64,000 nucleotides of DNA from Rhodobacteraceae bacterium UBA6141 (GCA_002423245.1 DIVD01000026.1:23950-87949), one strand, 5' to 3'; positions 11,586-21,173 are shown, counted from the first letter of the stretch. Numbers and translations are program-made. The notes: a model not told the origin generated them from the sequence alone.

Positions 11586-12377
11586 ATGACGCGCCCGGTT
11601 GTCGGGATCATCGGCAATTCGACCGTGATGAACGAGAGCTACGAGGTCCATGCCGGCGGGGTGATGAACAGCCAGGCGGTGGCGCAGGTCGCCGACTGCA
11701 TCCCGCTGCTGATCCCCGCCGATCCGCGCTTCGTCTCGGTCGGCGAACTGCTGGAGGCCTGCGACGGCTTCCTGCTGACCGGCGGGCGCCCCAATGTCCA
11801 CCCCTCGGAATATGGCGAGGAAGAGACGCCGGCGCATGGCGCCTTCGACCGCTCGCGCGATGCGATCACCCTGCCGCTGATCCGCGCCTGCGTGGAGCGG
11901 GGCCAGCCCTTCCTTGGCATCTGCCGCGGCTTTCAGGAGGTGAACGTGGCGCTTGGCGGCACGCTCCACCCCGAGATCCGCGACCTGCCGGGGCGGATGA
12001 ACCACCGGATGCCGCCCGATGGCAGCATCGAGGAAAAGTTCGGACTGCGCCACCCGGTGCGGTTTTCGCCTGATGGCCCCTTCGCGCGGCTGTTCGGCTC
12101 GGCCGAGGTGATGACCAACTCGCTGCACGGGCAAGGGATCAAGACCCCCGGCAAGGGCGTGGTGGTGGACGGGCAGGCCCCCGACGGCACGGCCGAGGCG
12201 ATCTATGTCGAGGGCGCGCCGGGCTTCACGCTGTCGGTGCAGTGGCACCCCGAATGGAACGCGGCGAACGATCCCGTCTCGCGCCCGCTGTTCTGCGCCT
12301 TTGGCGATGCGGTGCGCGCCTGGCGGCGCGGCGCCGCGCAGCCGCTGGCCGGCGCGGCGGCGCGGCTGAGCGCGTGA
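11586..12377 (+). CDS. Class I glutamine amidotransferase-like hydrolase (PuuD/peptidase C26 family)
   Basis: Likely a gamma-glutamyl-gamma-aminobutyrate hydrolase-type enzyme that cleaves gamma-glutamyl amides, cytoplasmic, 263 residues. The nucleophile is C113 in GICRGFQE and the rest of the triad is H221 and E223 in WHPEW. The ATG at 11586 follows AGGAAGG; another in-frame ATG lies 15 bp upstream. No polyamine (puu) genes are adjacent, so the natural substrate is uncertain. It may follow the glcB operon after a 178-bp gap. Confidence 0.85.
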   Translation: MTRPVVGIIGNSTVMNESYEVHAGGVMNSQAVAQVADCIPLLIPADPRFVSVGELLEACDGFLLTGGRPNVHPSEYGEEETPAHGAFDRSRDAITLPLIRACVERGQPFLGICRGFQEVNVALGGTLHPEIRDLPGRMNHRMPPDGSIEEKFGLRHPVRFSPDGPFARLFGSAEVMTNSLHGQGIKTPGKGVVVDGQAPDGTAEAIYVEGAPGFTLSVQWHPEWNAANDPVSRPLFCAFGDAVRAWRRGAAQPLAGAAARLSA

Positions 12378-12527
12378 GCCGCTGTCGCCTGGCGCCTTCG
12401 GGCCGGTGCGCGGCATCCTGCGGTGCTGCGGCACCCCGCCCTGCCGTGCGAACCGTCGCGCAAGCCGCCCCCGCTTGACCTTTCCCCCCTGCCCCGCCAC
12501 GGTGCCGCCCGATCAAGGGAGCCCGTC

Positions 12528-13814
12528 ATGGCCAGCCGCACCGCGCCGTTTGCACCGTTCGAATTCATGATCGCCTGGCGCTATCTGCGCGCCCGCCGCG
12601 CCGAGGGCGGCGTGTCGGCGATGACCTGGATCAGCCTGATCGGCATCACGCTCGCCGTCTTTGCGCTGATCGCCACGCTGTCGGTGCGCGCGGGCTTCCG
12701 GGCGGAGTTCGTCGATACCATCCTCGGCGCAAACGCCCATGTCACCGTCTATTCCGCGCCGCGCGTGACGGAAACCGGGGCCGAGGTCCGCACGATCGAG
12801 GACTATGAGGCGATGGCAGAGCGGCTGGCAGCGGTGCCGGGGGTGACCAGCGCCGCGCCGCAGGTGCGCGGGCAGGCGATGGCCAGCGCCGGCGACCGCG
12901 CCGCCGCCGCCGATGTCTATGGCCTGCGCGCCGGGGATCTGGCGCGCATCCGCCGCGTGGCCGACCCCGAGACCTTGCAAGGCGACATCGCCCGCTTTGA
13001 CGAGGGCATCGCCATGGGCTCGGTCATGGCGCGCGAGCTTGGCGTCGGCCCCGGCGACCGCATCCGCCTGATCCAGCCCAGCGGCGCGCGCACCGCCTTC
13101 GGCACCAGCCCGCGCACCAATGCCTACGAGGTGACCCTCGTCTTCACCGCCGGGCGCTATGACATCGACCGCACGCGCATCTACATGCCCTTCGCCGAGG
13201 CGCAGCGCTATTTCAACCGCGAGGGCGTGGCCGACGAGATCGAGGTGATGCTCGAGGACCCCGAGCAGGTGGACCGCCTGACCGGCCCGCTGCTGGCGGC
13301 GGCGGGCCCGCAGGCCTATGTCTGGACCTGGCGCGACAGTTCCGGCAGCTTCCTGCGCGCGCTGGATGTCGAGGACAACGTGATGTTCATCATCCTGTCG
13401 ATCCTGGTGCTGATCGCGGCGATGAACATCACCTCGGGCCTGATCATGCTGGTCAAGAACAAGGGCCGCGATATCGGCATCCTGCGCACGATGGGGTTGA
13501 CCGAAGGCTCGGTGCTGCGGGTGTTCTTCCTCTGCGGCGCCTTCACCGGGCTGATCGGCACGGCGATGGGGGTGATCCTCGGCTGCCTGTTCGCGATCTG
13601 GATCGACCCGATCTTTTCCTTCGTCAACTATGTCGCCGGCGGCGGGGTCTGGGATCCCGCGATCCGCGGCATCTACACCCTGCCGGCCAAGCTGCAACTG
13701 GCCGATGTGCTGAAGGCGGCGGGGCTGTCGCTGGCGCTGTCCTTCGTGGTGACGATCCTGCCCGCCCGCCGGGCGGCGCGGATGAACCCGGTGGAGGCGC
13801 TGCGCTATGAATGA
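12528..13814 (+). CDS. lolC: Lipoprotein-releasing ABC transporter permease LolC/LolE
   Basis: Inner-membrane permease that, with LolD, extracts mature lipoproteins for transfer to LolA. The 428 residues show the MacB/FtsX layout: one transmembrane helix near 30-50 after the [14 protein letters not shown] amphipathic start, a large periplasmic domain (about 55-280), then three helices in the C-terminal 150 residues ending in [17 protein letters not shown], the standard LolC/E ending. Alphaproteobacteria often have one such permease acting as a homodimer, so C versus E is only a label. It overlaps lolD by 8 bp; AAGGGA precedes the ATG. Confidence 0.93.
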   Translation: MASRTAPFAPFEFMIAWRYLRARRAEGGVSAMTWISLIGITLAVFALIATLSVRAGFRAEFVDTILGANAHVTVYSAPRVTETGAEVRTIEDYEAMAERLAAVPGVTSAAPQVRGQAMASAGDRAAAADVYGLRAGDLARIRRVADPETLQGDIARFDEGIAMGSVMARELGVGPGDRIRLIQPSGARTAFGTSPRTNAYEVTLVFTAGRYDIDRTRIYMPFAEAQRYFNREGVADEIEVMLEDPEQVDRLTGPLLAAAGPQAYVWTWRDSSGSFLRALDVEDNVMFIILSILVLIAAMNITSGLIMLVKNKGRDIGILRTMGLTEGSVLRVFFLCGAFTGLIGTAMGVILGCLFAIWIDPIFSFVNYVAGGGVWDPAIRGIYTLPAKLQLADVLKAAGLSLALSFVVTILPARRAARMNPVEALRYE

Positions 13815-14487
13815 CCCGGTTCTCGGTCTGGCGGGGCTCGAGAAGGTCTATAACCGCGGCAAGCCCTCGGAGGTCGCGGTGCTGCGCGGGGTGGATCTGA
13901 CGGTCGCGCGCGGCGAGATGGTGGCGCTGGTCGCGCCCTCGGGCGCCGGGAAATCGACGCTGCTGCATATCGCGGGGCTGCTGGACACGCCCGATGCGGG
14001 CAGCGTGGCGATCGAGGGCGAGGCGATGGCCGGGCTTGGCGACCGCCGCCGCACCGAGATTCGCCGCCGCAAGATCGGCTTCGTCTACCAGTTCCATCAC
14101 CTCTTGCCCGAGTTCAGCGCCGCCGAGAACGTCGTGCTGCCGCAGCTTGCGAACGGGATCGGCCGCGGCGCGGCAGAGGCGCGCGCGCGCGAGCTTCTGG
14201 ACCGCGTCGGCGTGCTGCCCCGCGCCGCCCACCGGCCCGCCGCGCTGTCGGGCGGCGAGCAGCAGCGCGTCGCCTTCTGCCGCGCGCTGGCGAACGGCCC
14301 GGCGCTGCTTCTGGCGGACGAGCCGACCGGCAACCTCGACCCCGCCACCTCCGACAGGGTGTTCGGCGCGCTGATCGAGCTTGTGCGCGGCACCGGGATG
14401 GCGGCGTTGATCGCGACGCACAACCTTGACCTCGCGGCGCGGATGGATCGGGTGGTGCGGCTGGCGGCGGGGCGCGTTGTCACCTGA
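13807..14487 (+). CDS. lolD: Lipoprotein-releasing ABC transporter ATPase LolD
   Basis: ATPase of the Lol release complex, 226 residues. Walker A is A43-P-S-G-A-G-K-S-T, with Ala in place of the usual first Gly. The ABC signature is LSGGEQQ (147-153), Walker B is LLLADEP (168-174) and the switch His is in IATHNLDL. It starts inside the end of the permease gene (8-bp overlap), so the two are co-translated. Confidence 0.94.
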   Translation: MNDPVLGLAGLEKVYNRGKPSEVAVLRGVDLTVARGEMVALVAPSGAGKSTLLHIAGLLDTPDAGSVAIEGEAMAGLGDRRRTEIRRRKIGFVYQFHHLLPEFSAAENVVLPQLANGIGRGAAEARARELLDRVGVLPRAAHRPAALSGGEQQRVAFCRALANGPALLLADEPTGNLDPATSDRVFGALIELVRGTGMAALIATHNLDLAARMDRVVRLAAGRVVT

Positions 14488-14578
14488 GAGGGATCAACAT
14501 CATCTGACACGGATCAAGGCGCGCGCGCGCCGGGCGGTGCAGGCTGGGGCGCAAACCCGCCCGCCCGGAGGATCCGCG

Positions 14579-14980
14579 ATGCGCCCGCTGCTTGCCGCTG
14601 CCCTTGCCACCGCCCTGATGCCGCTGCCGCTGAGGGCGGGCCCCGTCGAGGATGGCCGCGCCGTCTGGCTCGACGCCTGCGCCAGTTGCCACGGGCCCGC
14701 CGCGCGGGGCGACGGTCCGATGGCCGAGATACTGGCGATGCCGGTGCCGGACCTGACCGGGCTGACTGCGGCGAATGGCGGCAGCTTTCCCTGGCTGCGG
14801 GTGGTGCATCTGGTCGATGGCCGCAGCGGGCTGCGCGGGCATGGCGGGCCGATGCCGATCTTCGGCGCGCTGATGCGGGGCGATGCGGTCGCCGCCGACG
14901 CGCCGGACGGCACCCCCGTGATCACCAGCGCAAGGGTGCTGGCGGTGGTGGCATGGCTGGAGAGCGTGCAGGAGCGGTGA
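14579..14980 (+). CDS. Small periplasmic c-type cytochrome
   Basis: Exported 133-residue monohaem cytochrome c. A signal peptide (about residues 1-20, ending PLRAG) is followed by the haem site C34-A-S-C37-H38, and M91 in GGPMPIFG is the likely distal ligand. The ATG at 14579 places the signal peptide correctly and follows CCGGAGG. Electron partners cannot be told; no oxidase or dehydrogenase gene is beside it. It lies 91 bp after lolD and is convergent with chaC. Confidence 0.85.
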   Translation: MRPLLAAALATALMPLPLRAGPVEDGRAVWLDACASCHGPAARGDGPMAEILAMPVPDLTGLTAANGGSFPWLRVVHLVDGRSGLRGHGGPMPIFGALMRGDAVAADAPDGTPVITSARVLAVVAWLESVQER

Positions 14981-15096
14981 ACGGGGTTGTGAAAATGCGA
15001 CGATGCACGGCGTAAATCTGGCGTGACCGGCACCTGCCTTGCCCATATCCAACATTCCGCCGGCCGACCGGCAGGCAGCACCGGGCCGCGCCGCCG

Positions 15097-15888
15097 TTAC
15101 GCGCCTTGCCGGGGGGCAGCGAAACCGGGAGAGGCGTCAGGGCCTTGCCCCGGCTCCTCCCACCGCGCGATCTCTTGCGCCACCAGATGCTGCAGATGCC
15201 ACAGGTTCCTGTCGCGCAGCCCGTATTCGTCCAGCTTGGCCACCGTGCTGTAGAGGTATTCCGCCCCCGAGCCGCCATGCCCGCAGGCATGGGCCAGCCG
15301 CCAGGCGACCGTCTCGGGCGGCAGACCGGACACGACCATCCGCCCCTTGGGCCCGGCCCAGAAGGCCAGCGCCTCCAGCACCTCGCCTTCGGAGCGGACC
15401 TTGATCCAGCGGACATTCCCGGCGAAGTCATGCACCAGCAACTCGCGCTTGAGCAGCGCCGTCAGGCCGTCGGTCAGCCGGTCCGGCGCCACCTCCATCA
15501 ACAGCCCGGTCGTCGATCCGCCCCGTTCCAGCGCCAACATCAGCCCCGGAACCTCGGGCGAGCCGCGCCAGCTTGTCAACTCGAGGCAGAAGCTGCGATG
15601 CCAGCCATGCGCCACGCCCTTGCGGATGCGCCCGACCGGGAAGCCGGGGTTCCAGATCAGCGAGCCATAGGCGAACACCCAGACCGGCCCCTGCCGCCCC
15701 TGCAGCAGCCGCGCGGAGATCCGGGCGCAATCATCATCGGTCAGCAGGGTAAAACTCGGGTCCGGCCCCGGATCGGGCACCTCGCGCCGCGTCCGGCGCA
15801 CCTGTTCCGGGGTCAGCGTCATCGGCCGGGTGATCGGATGGAACACCCGCCGCGCAGGGCCGCGCTGCGGCCGGGTCGTGTCAGGCAT
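15097..15888 (-). CDS. chaC: ChaC-like gamma-glutamylcyclotransferase
   Basis: Cytosolic enzyme expected to release 5-oxoproline from glutathione. VFAYGSLIWNPGF is the substrate-binding loop of the ChaC family, and a Glu in the ALERGG segment fits the catalytic position. About 263 residues; the first 45 are poorly conserved, so the start may be the ATG at 15888, a GTG at 15897, or the ATG at 15822. The C-terminal 15 residues are low-complexity. It stands next to the restriction-modification pair on the same strand. Confidence 0.86.
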   Translation of the reverse strand: MPDTTRPQRGPARRVFHPITRPMTLTPEQVRRTRREVPDPGPDPSFTLLTDDDCARISARLLQGRQGPVWVFAYGSLIWNPGFPVGRIRKGVAHGWHRSFCLELTSWRGSPEVPGLMLALERGGSTTGLLMEVAPDRLTDGLTALLKRELLVHDFAGNVRWIKVRSEGEVLEALAFWAGPKGRMVVSGLPPETVAWRLAHACGHGGSGAEYLYSTVAKLDEYGLRDRNLWHLQHLVAQEIARWEEPGQGPDASPGFAAPRQGA

Positions 15889-15941
15889 GGGATGCACCGG
15901 ACTTGGGGATGGCTGCTTTCAAAGTTCGGATCGCGGCAGGG

Positions 15942-16697
15942 TCAATTCAAGGCGGAAAGCTCTGCAGGGGCGATGCAGCGCGGCGTGATGCCGATGGCCA
16001 GGACCGGGCAGCCCGCGTTTCGCCCCGCGTCGAGCCGGTAGAGAAGCTTGCCCATCCAGGTCGTGGAGGCGCCGAACTTCCTGAACACCATCTCGGTTCC
16101 GTCCTTGCCGTCCTTGGTCAGCACCGGCCCGAGACTGCGAAAGAATGCCCCGTCCAGACTGCTGCCGCGGGTCAGGATCACGCCAAGGTCGATGGCCCCG
16201 GCCTGATGGAAGGCCGAGAAGGCGTAAAGGTCGCGGTCGTAGGTCTGATCCTTGCTGTTCCATTCCACGTCAAGCGCCACCCGGCCCTTGAGATAGTCGA
16301 TGCGATGGCCGTCGAGATAGCCCTCTCGCCAGTATTCCTTCAGGATGACTTCACGCTTTTTCGCATCATGCAGCCGCACCCGCAGATCCGCCGAAATCCG
16401 CGCCTCCACCCAATCGTCCGGCAACAGCTCATCGACATATTGCGCGATCGGCCCCCGGCTTCCGCCGGGCTTGCGGATCATCTGCCGGGTGATGGTGAAC
16501 CTCTCCAGGGCGTCCCGAAGCTCGGCGAAATGGCCGGGGAAGGCCTGCGCAAGCAGCCCGGCCGCGTTGCGGTAGCTGTAGATCTCGAACTTCGTGCAGA
16601 GCGCGCTGCCGAAGGCGGCCTGAACGCTTCGGGCAGGATCGGCATGGCGACCTTCAGAGACCGGCGTCTCTGCATCGTCCCTGTCGCCCTCTGCCAC
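15942..16697 (-). CDS. Type II restriction endonuclease, BglII/BstYI-like
   Basis: Predicted DNA-cutting enzyme of 251 residues. The core segment D134-Y-L-K followed by D143-V-E145-W-N-S-K148 resembles the acidic metal-binding cluster of the BglII/BstYI family, and the surrounding FEIYSYRNAAGLL and AFHQAGAIDLGVILTRG stretches fit this group. It begins with GTG five bases after the stop of the methylase gene, so both form one operon with the methylase translated first. The recognition site cannot be read from sequence; relatives cut GATC-centred sites. Base composition is lower in GC than the surroundings. Confidence 0.72.
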   Translation of the reverse strand: MAEGDRDDAETPVSEGRHADPARSVQAAFGSALCTKFEIYSYRNAAGLLAQAFPGHFAELRDALERFTITRQMIRKPGGSRGPIAQYVDELLPDDWVEARISADLRVRLHDAKKREVILKEYWREGYLDGHRIDYLKGRVALDVEWNSKDQTYDRDLYAFSAFHQAGAIDLGVILTRGSSLDGAFFRSLGPVLTKDGKDGTEMVFRKFGASTTWMGKLLYRLDAGRNAGCPVLAIGITPRCIAPAELSALN

Positions 16698-16702
16698 GGC
16701 GA

Positions 16703-17332
16703 CTACTCGGCCGCCACGGCGGAGTTGAACTTGTAGGTGGTCCAGGTGGGCCGATAGTCGTCATCCGCCTGATTGCCCCAGACCGTCCAGTCCTTGCGCA
16801 CGCCGCGCCCGAACAGCTCGAGATACGGCCCGCGCGAGCAGGATTCGATGATGTCGTATTGCTCGTCGGGCTTGCGGGAATGCTCGCGCTTGCGGGTGCC
16901 GAACAGGTTCACCTGGGTTCGCCCGGCATCGAGCGTGCGGGCATTCTTGCCGCGCGTGCCGAACAGCAGGATCTCCGTCACGTTGCGGAAGTAGAAGCCG
17001 ACCCCGCGACCGTCGGACCCGCCATCCTTGCGGATCTTGTGCCAGATCAGGTTCGACTTGTAGTCGAAGCCCCAGGCAGACAGCACGCGCAATCCCTCGG
17101 GGAGAAGCGCGTTGGGCACCCACAGATAGCAATGTGCCGTCGCCTCCAGATGCTCGTTCACCGGCAGCGCGCAGATGTCGTCCAGCGTCATGGTCGGATA
17201 GCGGGCCAGACGCCGGTGTTCGGGGGCCACCTTGCCGGTGCGATTGGTGAACCGCCACGGGGGATCGGCCATGACCGTCGCGAACTTCCTGCCAGCGAGG
17301 TAGTTTGCAAGATCCTCGTTCGCTGCGTTCAT
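16703..17332 (-). CDS. MT-A70 family adenine methyltransferase
   Basis: Predicted N6-adenine DNA methylase of 209 residues, the protective partner of the adjoining nuclease. DPPW (23-26) is the catalytic motif in VMADPPWRF; ARYPTMTLDDICALPV, YLWVPNALLPEGLRVL and NLIWHKIRKDGG are typical MT-A70 stretches, with ELFGRGVRKDW near the end. The ATG has a strong AGGAGG ribosome site seven bases away. It is the first gene of a two-gene restriction-modification operon. BglII itself is paired with a different (m4C) methylase type, so this pairing is a variant. Confidence 0.85.
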   Translation of the reverse strand: MNAANEDLANYLAGRKFATVMADPPWRFTNRTGKVAPEHRRLARYPTMTLDDICALPVNEHLEATAHCYLWVPNALLPEGLRVLSAWGFDYKSNLIWHKIRKDGGSDGRGVGFYFRNVTEILLFGTRGKNARTLDAGRTQVNLFGTRKREHSRKPDEQYDIIESCSRGPYLELFGRGVRKDWTVWGNQADDDYRPTWTTYKFNSAVAAE

Positions 17333-17625
17333 TGCATCCTCCTGATGCTACCCATACTGCACGGTGAGCGCGGAAACCTCAACATCTCGTTGCGCCTGCA
17401 GCGATTCCACGAGCCCGCATTCTTCTGCATGTACTGGAGGCGAGGCTCCGGCAGCTTCCGCGCGACGTTACCGCGCGGGGGACGGATGGGCAATGGAGTC
17501 GGGCTCCGCTGCGCGGCAGACGCCCGCGCGTTTGCTGTTCCGAAAGGTTCGCCTGCGATGCTGGGCCTGGCCGGGCGGCGTGCCGCCCGCTCGCCCGCCG
17601 CCCGCGTCCGAACCCTGGAGCCGCC

Positions 17626-19002
17626 ATGTCCTGTTCCTTCTACCTCTTCGACGCTGCCACATGGACCGAGACCGCCCCCGGCACGTTCTTCGACAAGTCG
17701 TTCGGGTCCGAACGGCTGATCAGCGATACGCATGGCCAGGCGGGCAGCACCCTCACCTTCAACGGCTATGACGGCGCGCAGATGGTCACCATCTCGGGCA
17801 CGTCGCTGAGCGACAGCCCGTCGAGCGGCCATGTGACATCACCCGTCACGATCAACGGGCACAGCTATTCCACCGGCTCTGGCCCGGTGGAGATGGATCT
17901 GGGCTTCGTGCTGCGCGACCCCGCGACCGACACCTACTATTTCGTCGGCTATGTGACGGTGGGGAACGTGCCGGTGGGCAGCGTCGTCTCGCAGGGCTGG
18001 AACCCTGCCGAGCCGGATGTCTGGCAGGATCAGGGCCCAAGCCAGGGCAGCCAACTGGTGCTGACCGAGGTGACGGCATCGAACCCGCCGGGAAACCCCT
18101 TCGTCAACAACACCTCGCTTGGCCCGCGGTTTTCCAGCAGCGATTTTCGACCCTTCTCCAACGATGTTGCGCTGAGCGCGAGCACCTCGGGTATCATCGA
18201 TGCCCCGTCCGAGGTCATCTGCTTCTGTGCCGGCACCCTGATCCTGACGGCGACGGGCGAGCGGGCGGTGGAAACGCTGGCGGTGGGCGATCTGGTCGCG
18301 ACGCGCGATCACGGGTTGCAGCCGCTGCGCTGGCTCGGCTCGGTCGCCATCGGGGCCGGGGCGCTGAAGCGGCGGCCGGGCCTGGTGCCGCTGCGGATCG
18401 CGGCGGGGGCGCTTGGCCCCGGCAGGCCGCATAGCGCGCTCATGGTCTCGCCCCAGCACCGCATCCTGCTGCGCTCGCGCATCGTCGCGAAGGTGACGGG
18501 CGCGCCGGAGGCGCTTGCCGCCGCCCGGCACCTGATCCACCCCGGGGGGATCGAGCCTGCGCCGCAGCCGGAGGGCGTGACCTATCTGCACCTGCTGTTC
18601 GACCGGCATGAAATCGTGCTCGCCAATGGCGCCGAGGCGGAATCGCTGTTCCTTGGCCCCGAGGCGCAAAAGGCGCGCGGCGGGGCCCCGCTGCCTGCGC
18701 TGCCGGCGGACCTGCGCCAGGATGCCGAACCCGCGCGGATGCTGCTGGCCGGCAGAGCCGCGCGCAAGATCACCCTGCGCCACCTGAAGAACGGCGTGCC
18801 GCTGAACGCGGGCGACGCCCCGCCCGCCCGGCGCCCTGCCGCGCCGGGTCTGCGCGTCCGCGCCCGCCCGCCCGCCCGCGCAGCCGCAGCCAGCCGCCAG
18901 GCGCCGCCGGCGCGGGTTTCGCGGATCGGGCCGATCCCCGAGAAGCCGGGGAGCGGAAGCGACAGCCGCGCCTTTCCCTCCGCGCCGAACCAGAGGCTCT
19001 AG
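17626..19002 (+). CDS. Hint-domain protein with N-terminal beta-rich domain
   Basis: 458-residue protein of unknown role. Residues 1-190 are a Gly/Ser/Thr-rich, probably beta-structured domain. Residues about 197-345 form a Hint module: C199 in CFCAGTLILTATGERAVETL would be the self-processing nucleophile, with VGDLVATRDHGLQPLRWLG and the VSPQHRIL His block. Such proteins are common and often multicopy in Rhodobacteraceae and may be exported or self-cleaving. The last 70 residues are Pro/Arg/Ala-rich low complexity, unlike the usual compact ending after HLKNG, which could mean an altered C-terminus. No signal peptide is seen. Confidence 0.75.
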   Translation: MSCSFYLFDAATWTETAPGTFFDKSFGSERLISDTHGQAGSTLTFNGYDGAQMVTISGTSLSDSPSSGHVTSPVTINGHSYSTGSGPVEMDLGFVLRDPATDTYYFVGYVTVGNVPVGSVVSQGWNPAEPDVWQDQGPSQGSQLVLTEVTASNPPGNPFVNNTSLGPRFSSSDFRPFSNDVALSASTSGIIDAPSEVICFCAGTLILTATGERAVETLAVGDLVATRDHGLQPLRWLGSVAIGAGALKRRPGLVPLRIAAGALGPGRPHSALMVSPQHRILLRSRIVAKVTGAPEALAAARHLIHPGGIEPAPQPEGVTYLHLLFDRHEIVLANGAEAESLFLGPEAQKARGGAPLPALPADLRQDAEPARMLLAGRAARKITLRHLKNGVPLNAGDAPPARRPAAPGLRVRARPPARAAAASRQAPPARVSRIGPIPEKPGSGSDSRAFPSAPNQRL

Positions 19003-19427
19003 ACCGGCACCGACCTGCGCACGCTCAGCCCCGCCCCGCCCCCGCCCGCCCCCGCCCGGCGTGACGGTGAAGGCGAACGCCCCGAGCACAGGCACGCGCG
19101 GGCCGGGCCCCAGCCAGCCCGGCGCGCCGACGGAAATGACCCGGATCACGAGGATGTTCATGGCATTGCGGCTTTCCGCGCGTCTAAAGCTGGCGGACAA
19201 ATAAGGCTGTCGGACAAAAATGAACTCGGGTCTGTCGCAAGACGGGCGGCCATCAGGAGACGGGCGGCATCAGGATCGCGGAACCTGTCCGGCTCCGCCA
19301 TCAGCGGACAGGCTCCGCAAGGCATGAACCGCCCGGTGCCCCGCGCCTTGATCTTGCGCAGGCTGCCCGGCTGTGGCCCAAAGGCAACCGGGATGCCGCA
19401 CCGAAGGGGCAAGGGAGAAAGGCAGCC
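19003..19427. other. 425-bp gap with unresolved small reading frames
   Basis: No gene is confidently called here. Two minus-strand frames are suggestive: one starting at 19161 (begins MNILVIRVISVGAPGWLG, high GC at third positions) and one ending at 19158 that overlaps it by ATGA. The first runs on into the Hint gene as an antisense shadow, and the second has untypical codons. A plus-strand frame ending at 19203 also looks partly codon-like. A remnant gene is possible but not demonstrable. Confidence 0.3.
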
Positions 19428-19955
19428 ATGCAGCGATACGAATACAGGGTGATCATCGCACCGAATCGCGGCGAAAAGGTTCGCGGGTTGAAGACAACCG
19501 GCGAGCGCTTTGCCCATGCGATGACCGAATTGATGAACGACATGGCCCGCGACGGCTGGGAATATGTGCGCGCCGATACCCTGCCCTGCGAGGAGCGGTC
19601 GGGCCTGACCAGCCGCACCACCACCTACCAGAACCTGCTGACCTTCCGCCGCCTCGCCGCCGAAACCGCCGCCGTGGACATGCCCAAGGCACTGGCCGCA
19701 CCCGAAGCGGCACCCGGGCCCGCGCCCGAGCCGGCCCCAGCGCCGCCTGCCCCCCCTGCCCCCGCGCAAGGCTCGCCGCTTCCCGCATCGTTCAGACTGG
19801 CCGGTTTCGGCCGTCGCTCCGCGGCCGAAGCGGCCAGGCCGGGCCCCGAGCCTGCGCAGCCGCTGCGGACCGATGCCCCCGTGGGAGAGGCGCCGAGGCT
19901 CGCCTCTGCCGCCGAACCGGGCAAGGCGCCGCCGCTTGGCCCGGCGGCGGACTGA
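19428..19955 (+). CDS. DUF4177-type protein with Pro/Ala-rich tail
   Basis: 175 residues. The first 75 (RYEYRVIIAPNRGEK ... DGWEYVRADTLPC ... YQNLLTFRR) fit the short DUF4177 fold, a family of unknown function. The remaining 100 residues are almost entirely Ala/Pro/Glu-rich and probably disordered. No signal peptide or membrane segment is seen. It is convergent with bolA, with stops 4 bp apart. Confidence 0.75.
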   Translation: MQRYEYRVIIAPNRGEKVRGLKTTGERFAHAMTELMNDMARDGWEYVRADTLPCEERSGLTSRTTTYQNLLTFRRLAAETAAVDMPKALAAPEAAPGPAPEPAPAPPAPPAPAQGSPLPASFRLAGFGRRSAAEAARPGPEPAQPLRTDAPVGEAPRLASAAEPGKAPPLGPAAD

Positions 19956-19959
19956 CCGC

Positions 19960-20217
19960 TCAGCCCTCCGCCTCGATGGCAAGCGCATGGATGCGGCCGA
20001 TCAGCGCGGGCCCCAGCGCCTCATGCACCGCCCGGTGCCGCGCCAGCCGCGACATCGGCCCCAGTTCCGCCGCGCGAATCCTTACCCGGAAATGCGTCTC
20101 TCCGCCCTCGCGAAAGCCGGCATGGCCGCGGTGGCCCTCGCTTTCATCCACCACCACCAGCGTCTGCGGCGCGAACCGCGCCTGCAACCGCTCCGTCATC
20201 TCGTCCACAATCGCCAT
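19960..20217 (-). CDS. bolA: BolA family protein
   Basis: 85-residue BolA-like protein. Family members pair with monothiol glutaredoxins in iron-sulfur trafficking and affect cell shape under stress. The fold is recognisable from MTERLQARFAP, the VVDESEGHRGHAG loop and the FRVRI ... SRLARHRAVHEALG block; His residues in EGHRGHAG and RHRAVH are the likely cluster ligands. It is divergent from the J-domain gene 114 bp away, an arrangement common in Rhodobacteraceae. Confidence 0.9.
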   Translation of the reverse strand: MAIVDEMTERLQARFAPQTLVVVDESEGHRGHAGFREGGETHFRVRIRAAELGPMSRLARHRAVHEALGPALIGRIHALAIEAEG

Positions 20218-20331
20218 TCACGCCCCGCTTTCGCGCTTTTTTGCACCTGCATCGTCGCCGCCCCTTCAAAGCGGCGGGAAAAACCCTAAACTCGCCCTCC
20301 CGAGTCGGAAAGGCTGCACCGCAGGGTACCC

Positions 20332-20970
20332 ATGACCAGGAACGACCCCTTCAACTTCGATCTGCGCGTGTCCTCGGACAAGAAGCGCCGCACCAAGGGC
20401 AAGCGCGGCATGTCCGGGGCTTTCGAGTCATCGACCCGCGCCTGCGACCATCCGGGCTGCCAGGAGCAGGGGCAGTACCGTGCGCCGAAGTCGCCCGACC
20501 ATCTGGACGAGTTCTTCTGGTTCTGCCGCGACCATGTGCGTGAGTACAATCTGAAGTGGAACTTCTTCCAGGGCACCACCGACGAGGAGTTCCAGAAGTT
20601 CCTCGACAAGGACCGGCTCTGGGGCCGCGAGACCAAACCCTTCGGCCAACGCGGCGAGGAAGACCGCGCATGGCAGCGGCTGGGCGTCGATGACCCGATG
20701 CAGATTCTCGGCAGCAACGCGACGCAGAACCCCGGCCGCGGCGGCGGATCGGGCGCGACGCGCAAGCTGCCGCCGACCGAGCGCAAGGCCATCGAGATCC
20801 TCGACGCCCGCGACAGCTGGTCGAAGCCCGAGATCCGCAAGCAGTACAAGAGCCTCGTGAAGGACCTGCACCCCGACATGAACGGCGGCGACCGCAGCGA
20901 CGAGGACCGCCTGCAAGAGGTCGTCTGGGCCTGGGACCAGATCAAGGACAGCCGCAACTTCCGCGACTGA
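20332..20970 (+). CDS. J-domain (DnaJ-class) co-chaperone protein
   Basis: 212-residue protein with a C-terminal J domain (about 155-212) containing the essential H180-P-D182 tripeptide in [10 protein letters not shown], so it should stimulate an Hsp70. The N-terminal half carries C38, C43, C65 and H68 (CDHPGC ... FCRDH), a possible zinc site. It is not DnaJ itself: it has no Gly/Phe linker and no four-repeat zinc finger. It precedes cobS on the same strand and is conserved next to cobST in relatives, hinting at a role in cobaltochelatase assembly, which is inference. Confidence 0.86.
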   Translation: MTRNDPFNFDLRVSSDKKRRTKGKRGMSGAFESSTRACDHPGCQEQGQYRAPKSPDHLDEFFWFCRDHVREYNLKWNFFQGTTDEEFQKFLDKDRLWGRETKPFGQRGEEDRAWQRLGVDDPMQILGSNATQNPGRGGGSGATRKLPPTERKAIEILDARDSWSKPEIRKQYKSLVKDLHPDMNGGDRSDEDRLQEVVWAWDQIKDSRNFRD

Positions 20971-21173
20971 CCCGCAGGCGCGGTGCGATGCCAGCCGGCC
21001 CGCGTCCCTCGCCCTTGCACGCCCCGGCGATATGTTCCATCAATCCGGGGATCACCTGCGCCCCCCAGGCGTGCGGGAAGGCCATGCGCCAGGGGCGTGC
21101 GGACAAGGCAGCGCCGGTCGGCGCGGATATCGGGCACGCCCGCGCGGGCGCTGCGGCTATGAGGGCGGACGGA

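Noticed and set aside
16703..17332. Considered as an orphan phage-type MT-A70 methylase
   Set aside because: The nuclease gene starts five bases after its stop, which makes a restriction-modification pair the better reading.
17839..19161. Long minus-strand frame beginning MNILVIRVISVGAPG
   Set aside because: Apart from its first 50 codons it is the antisense shadow of the Hint-domain gene, and its translation is low-complexity Gly/Arg.
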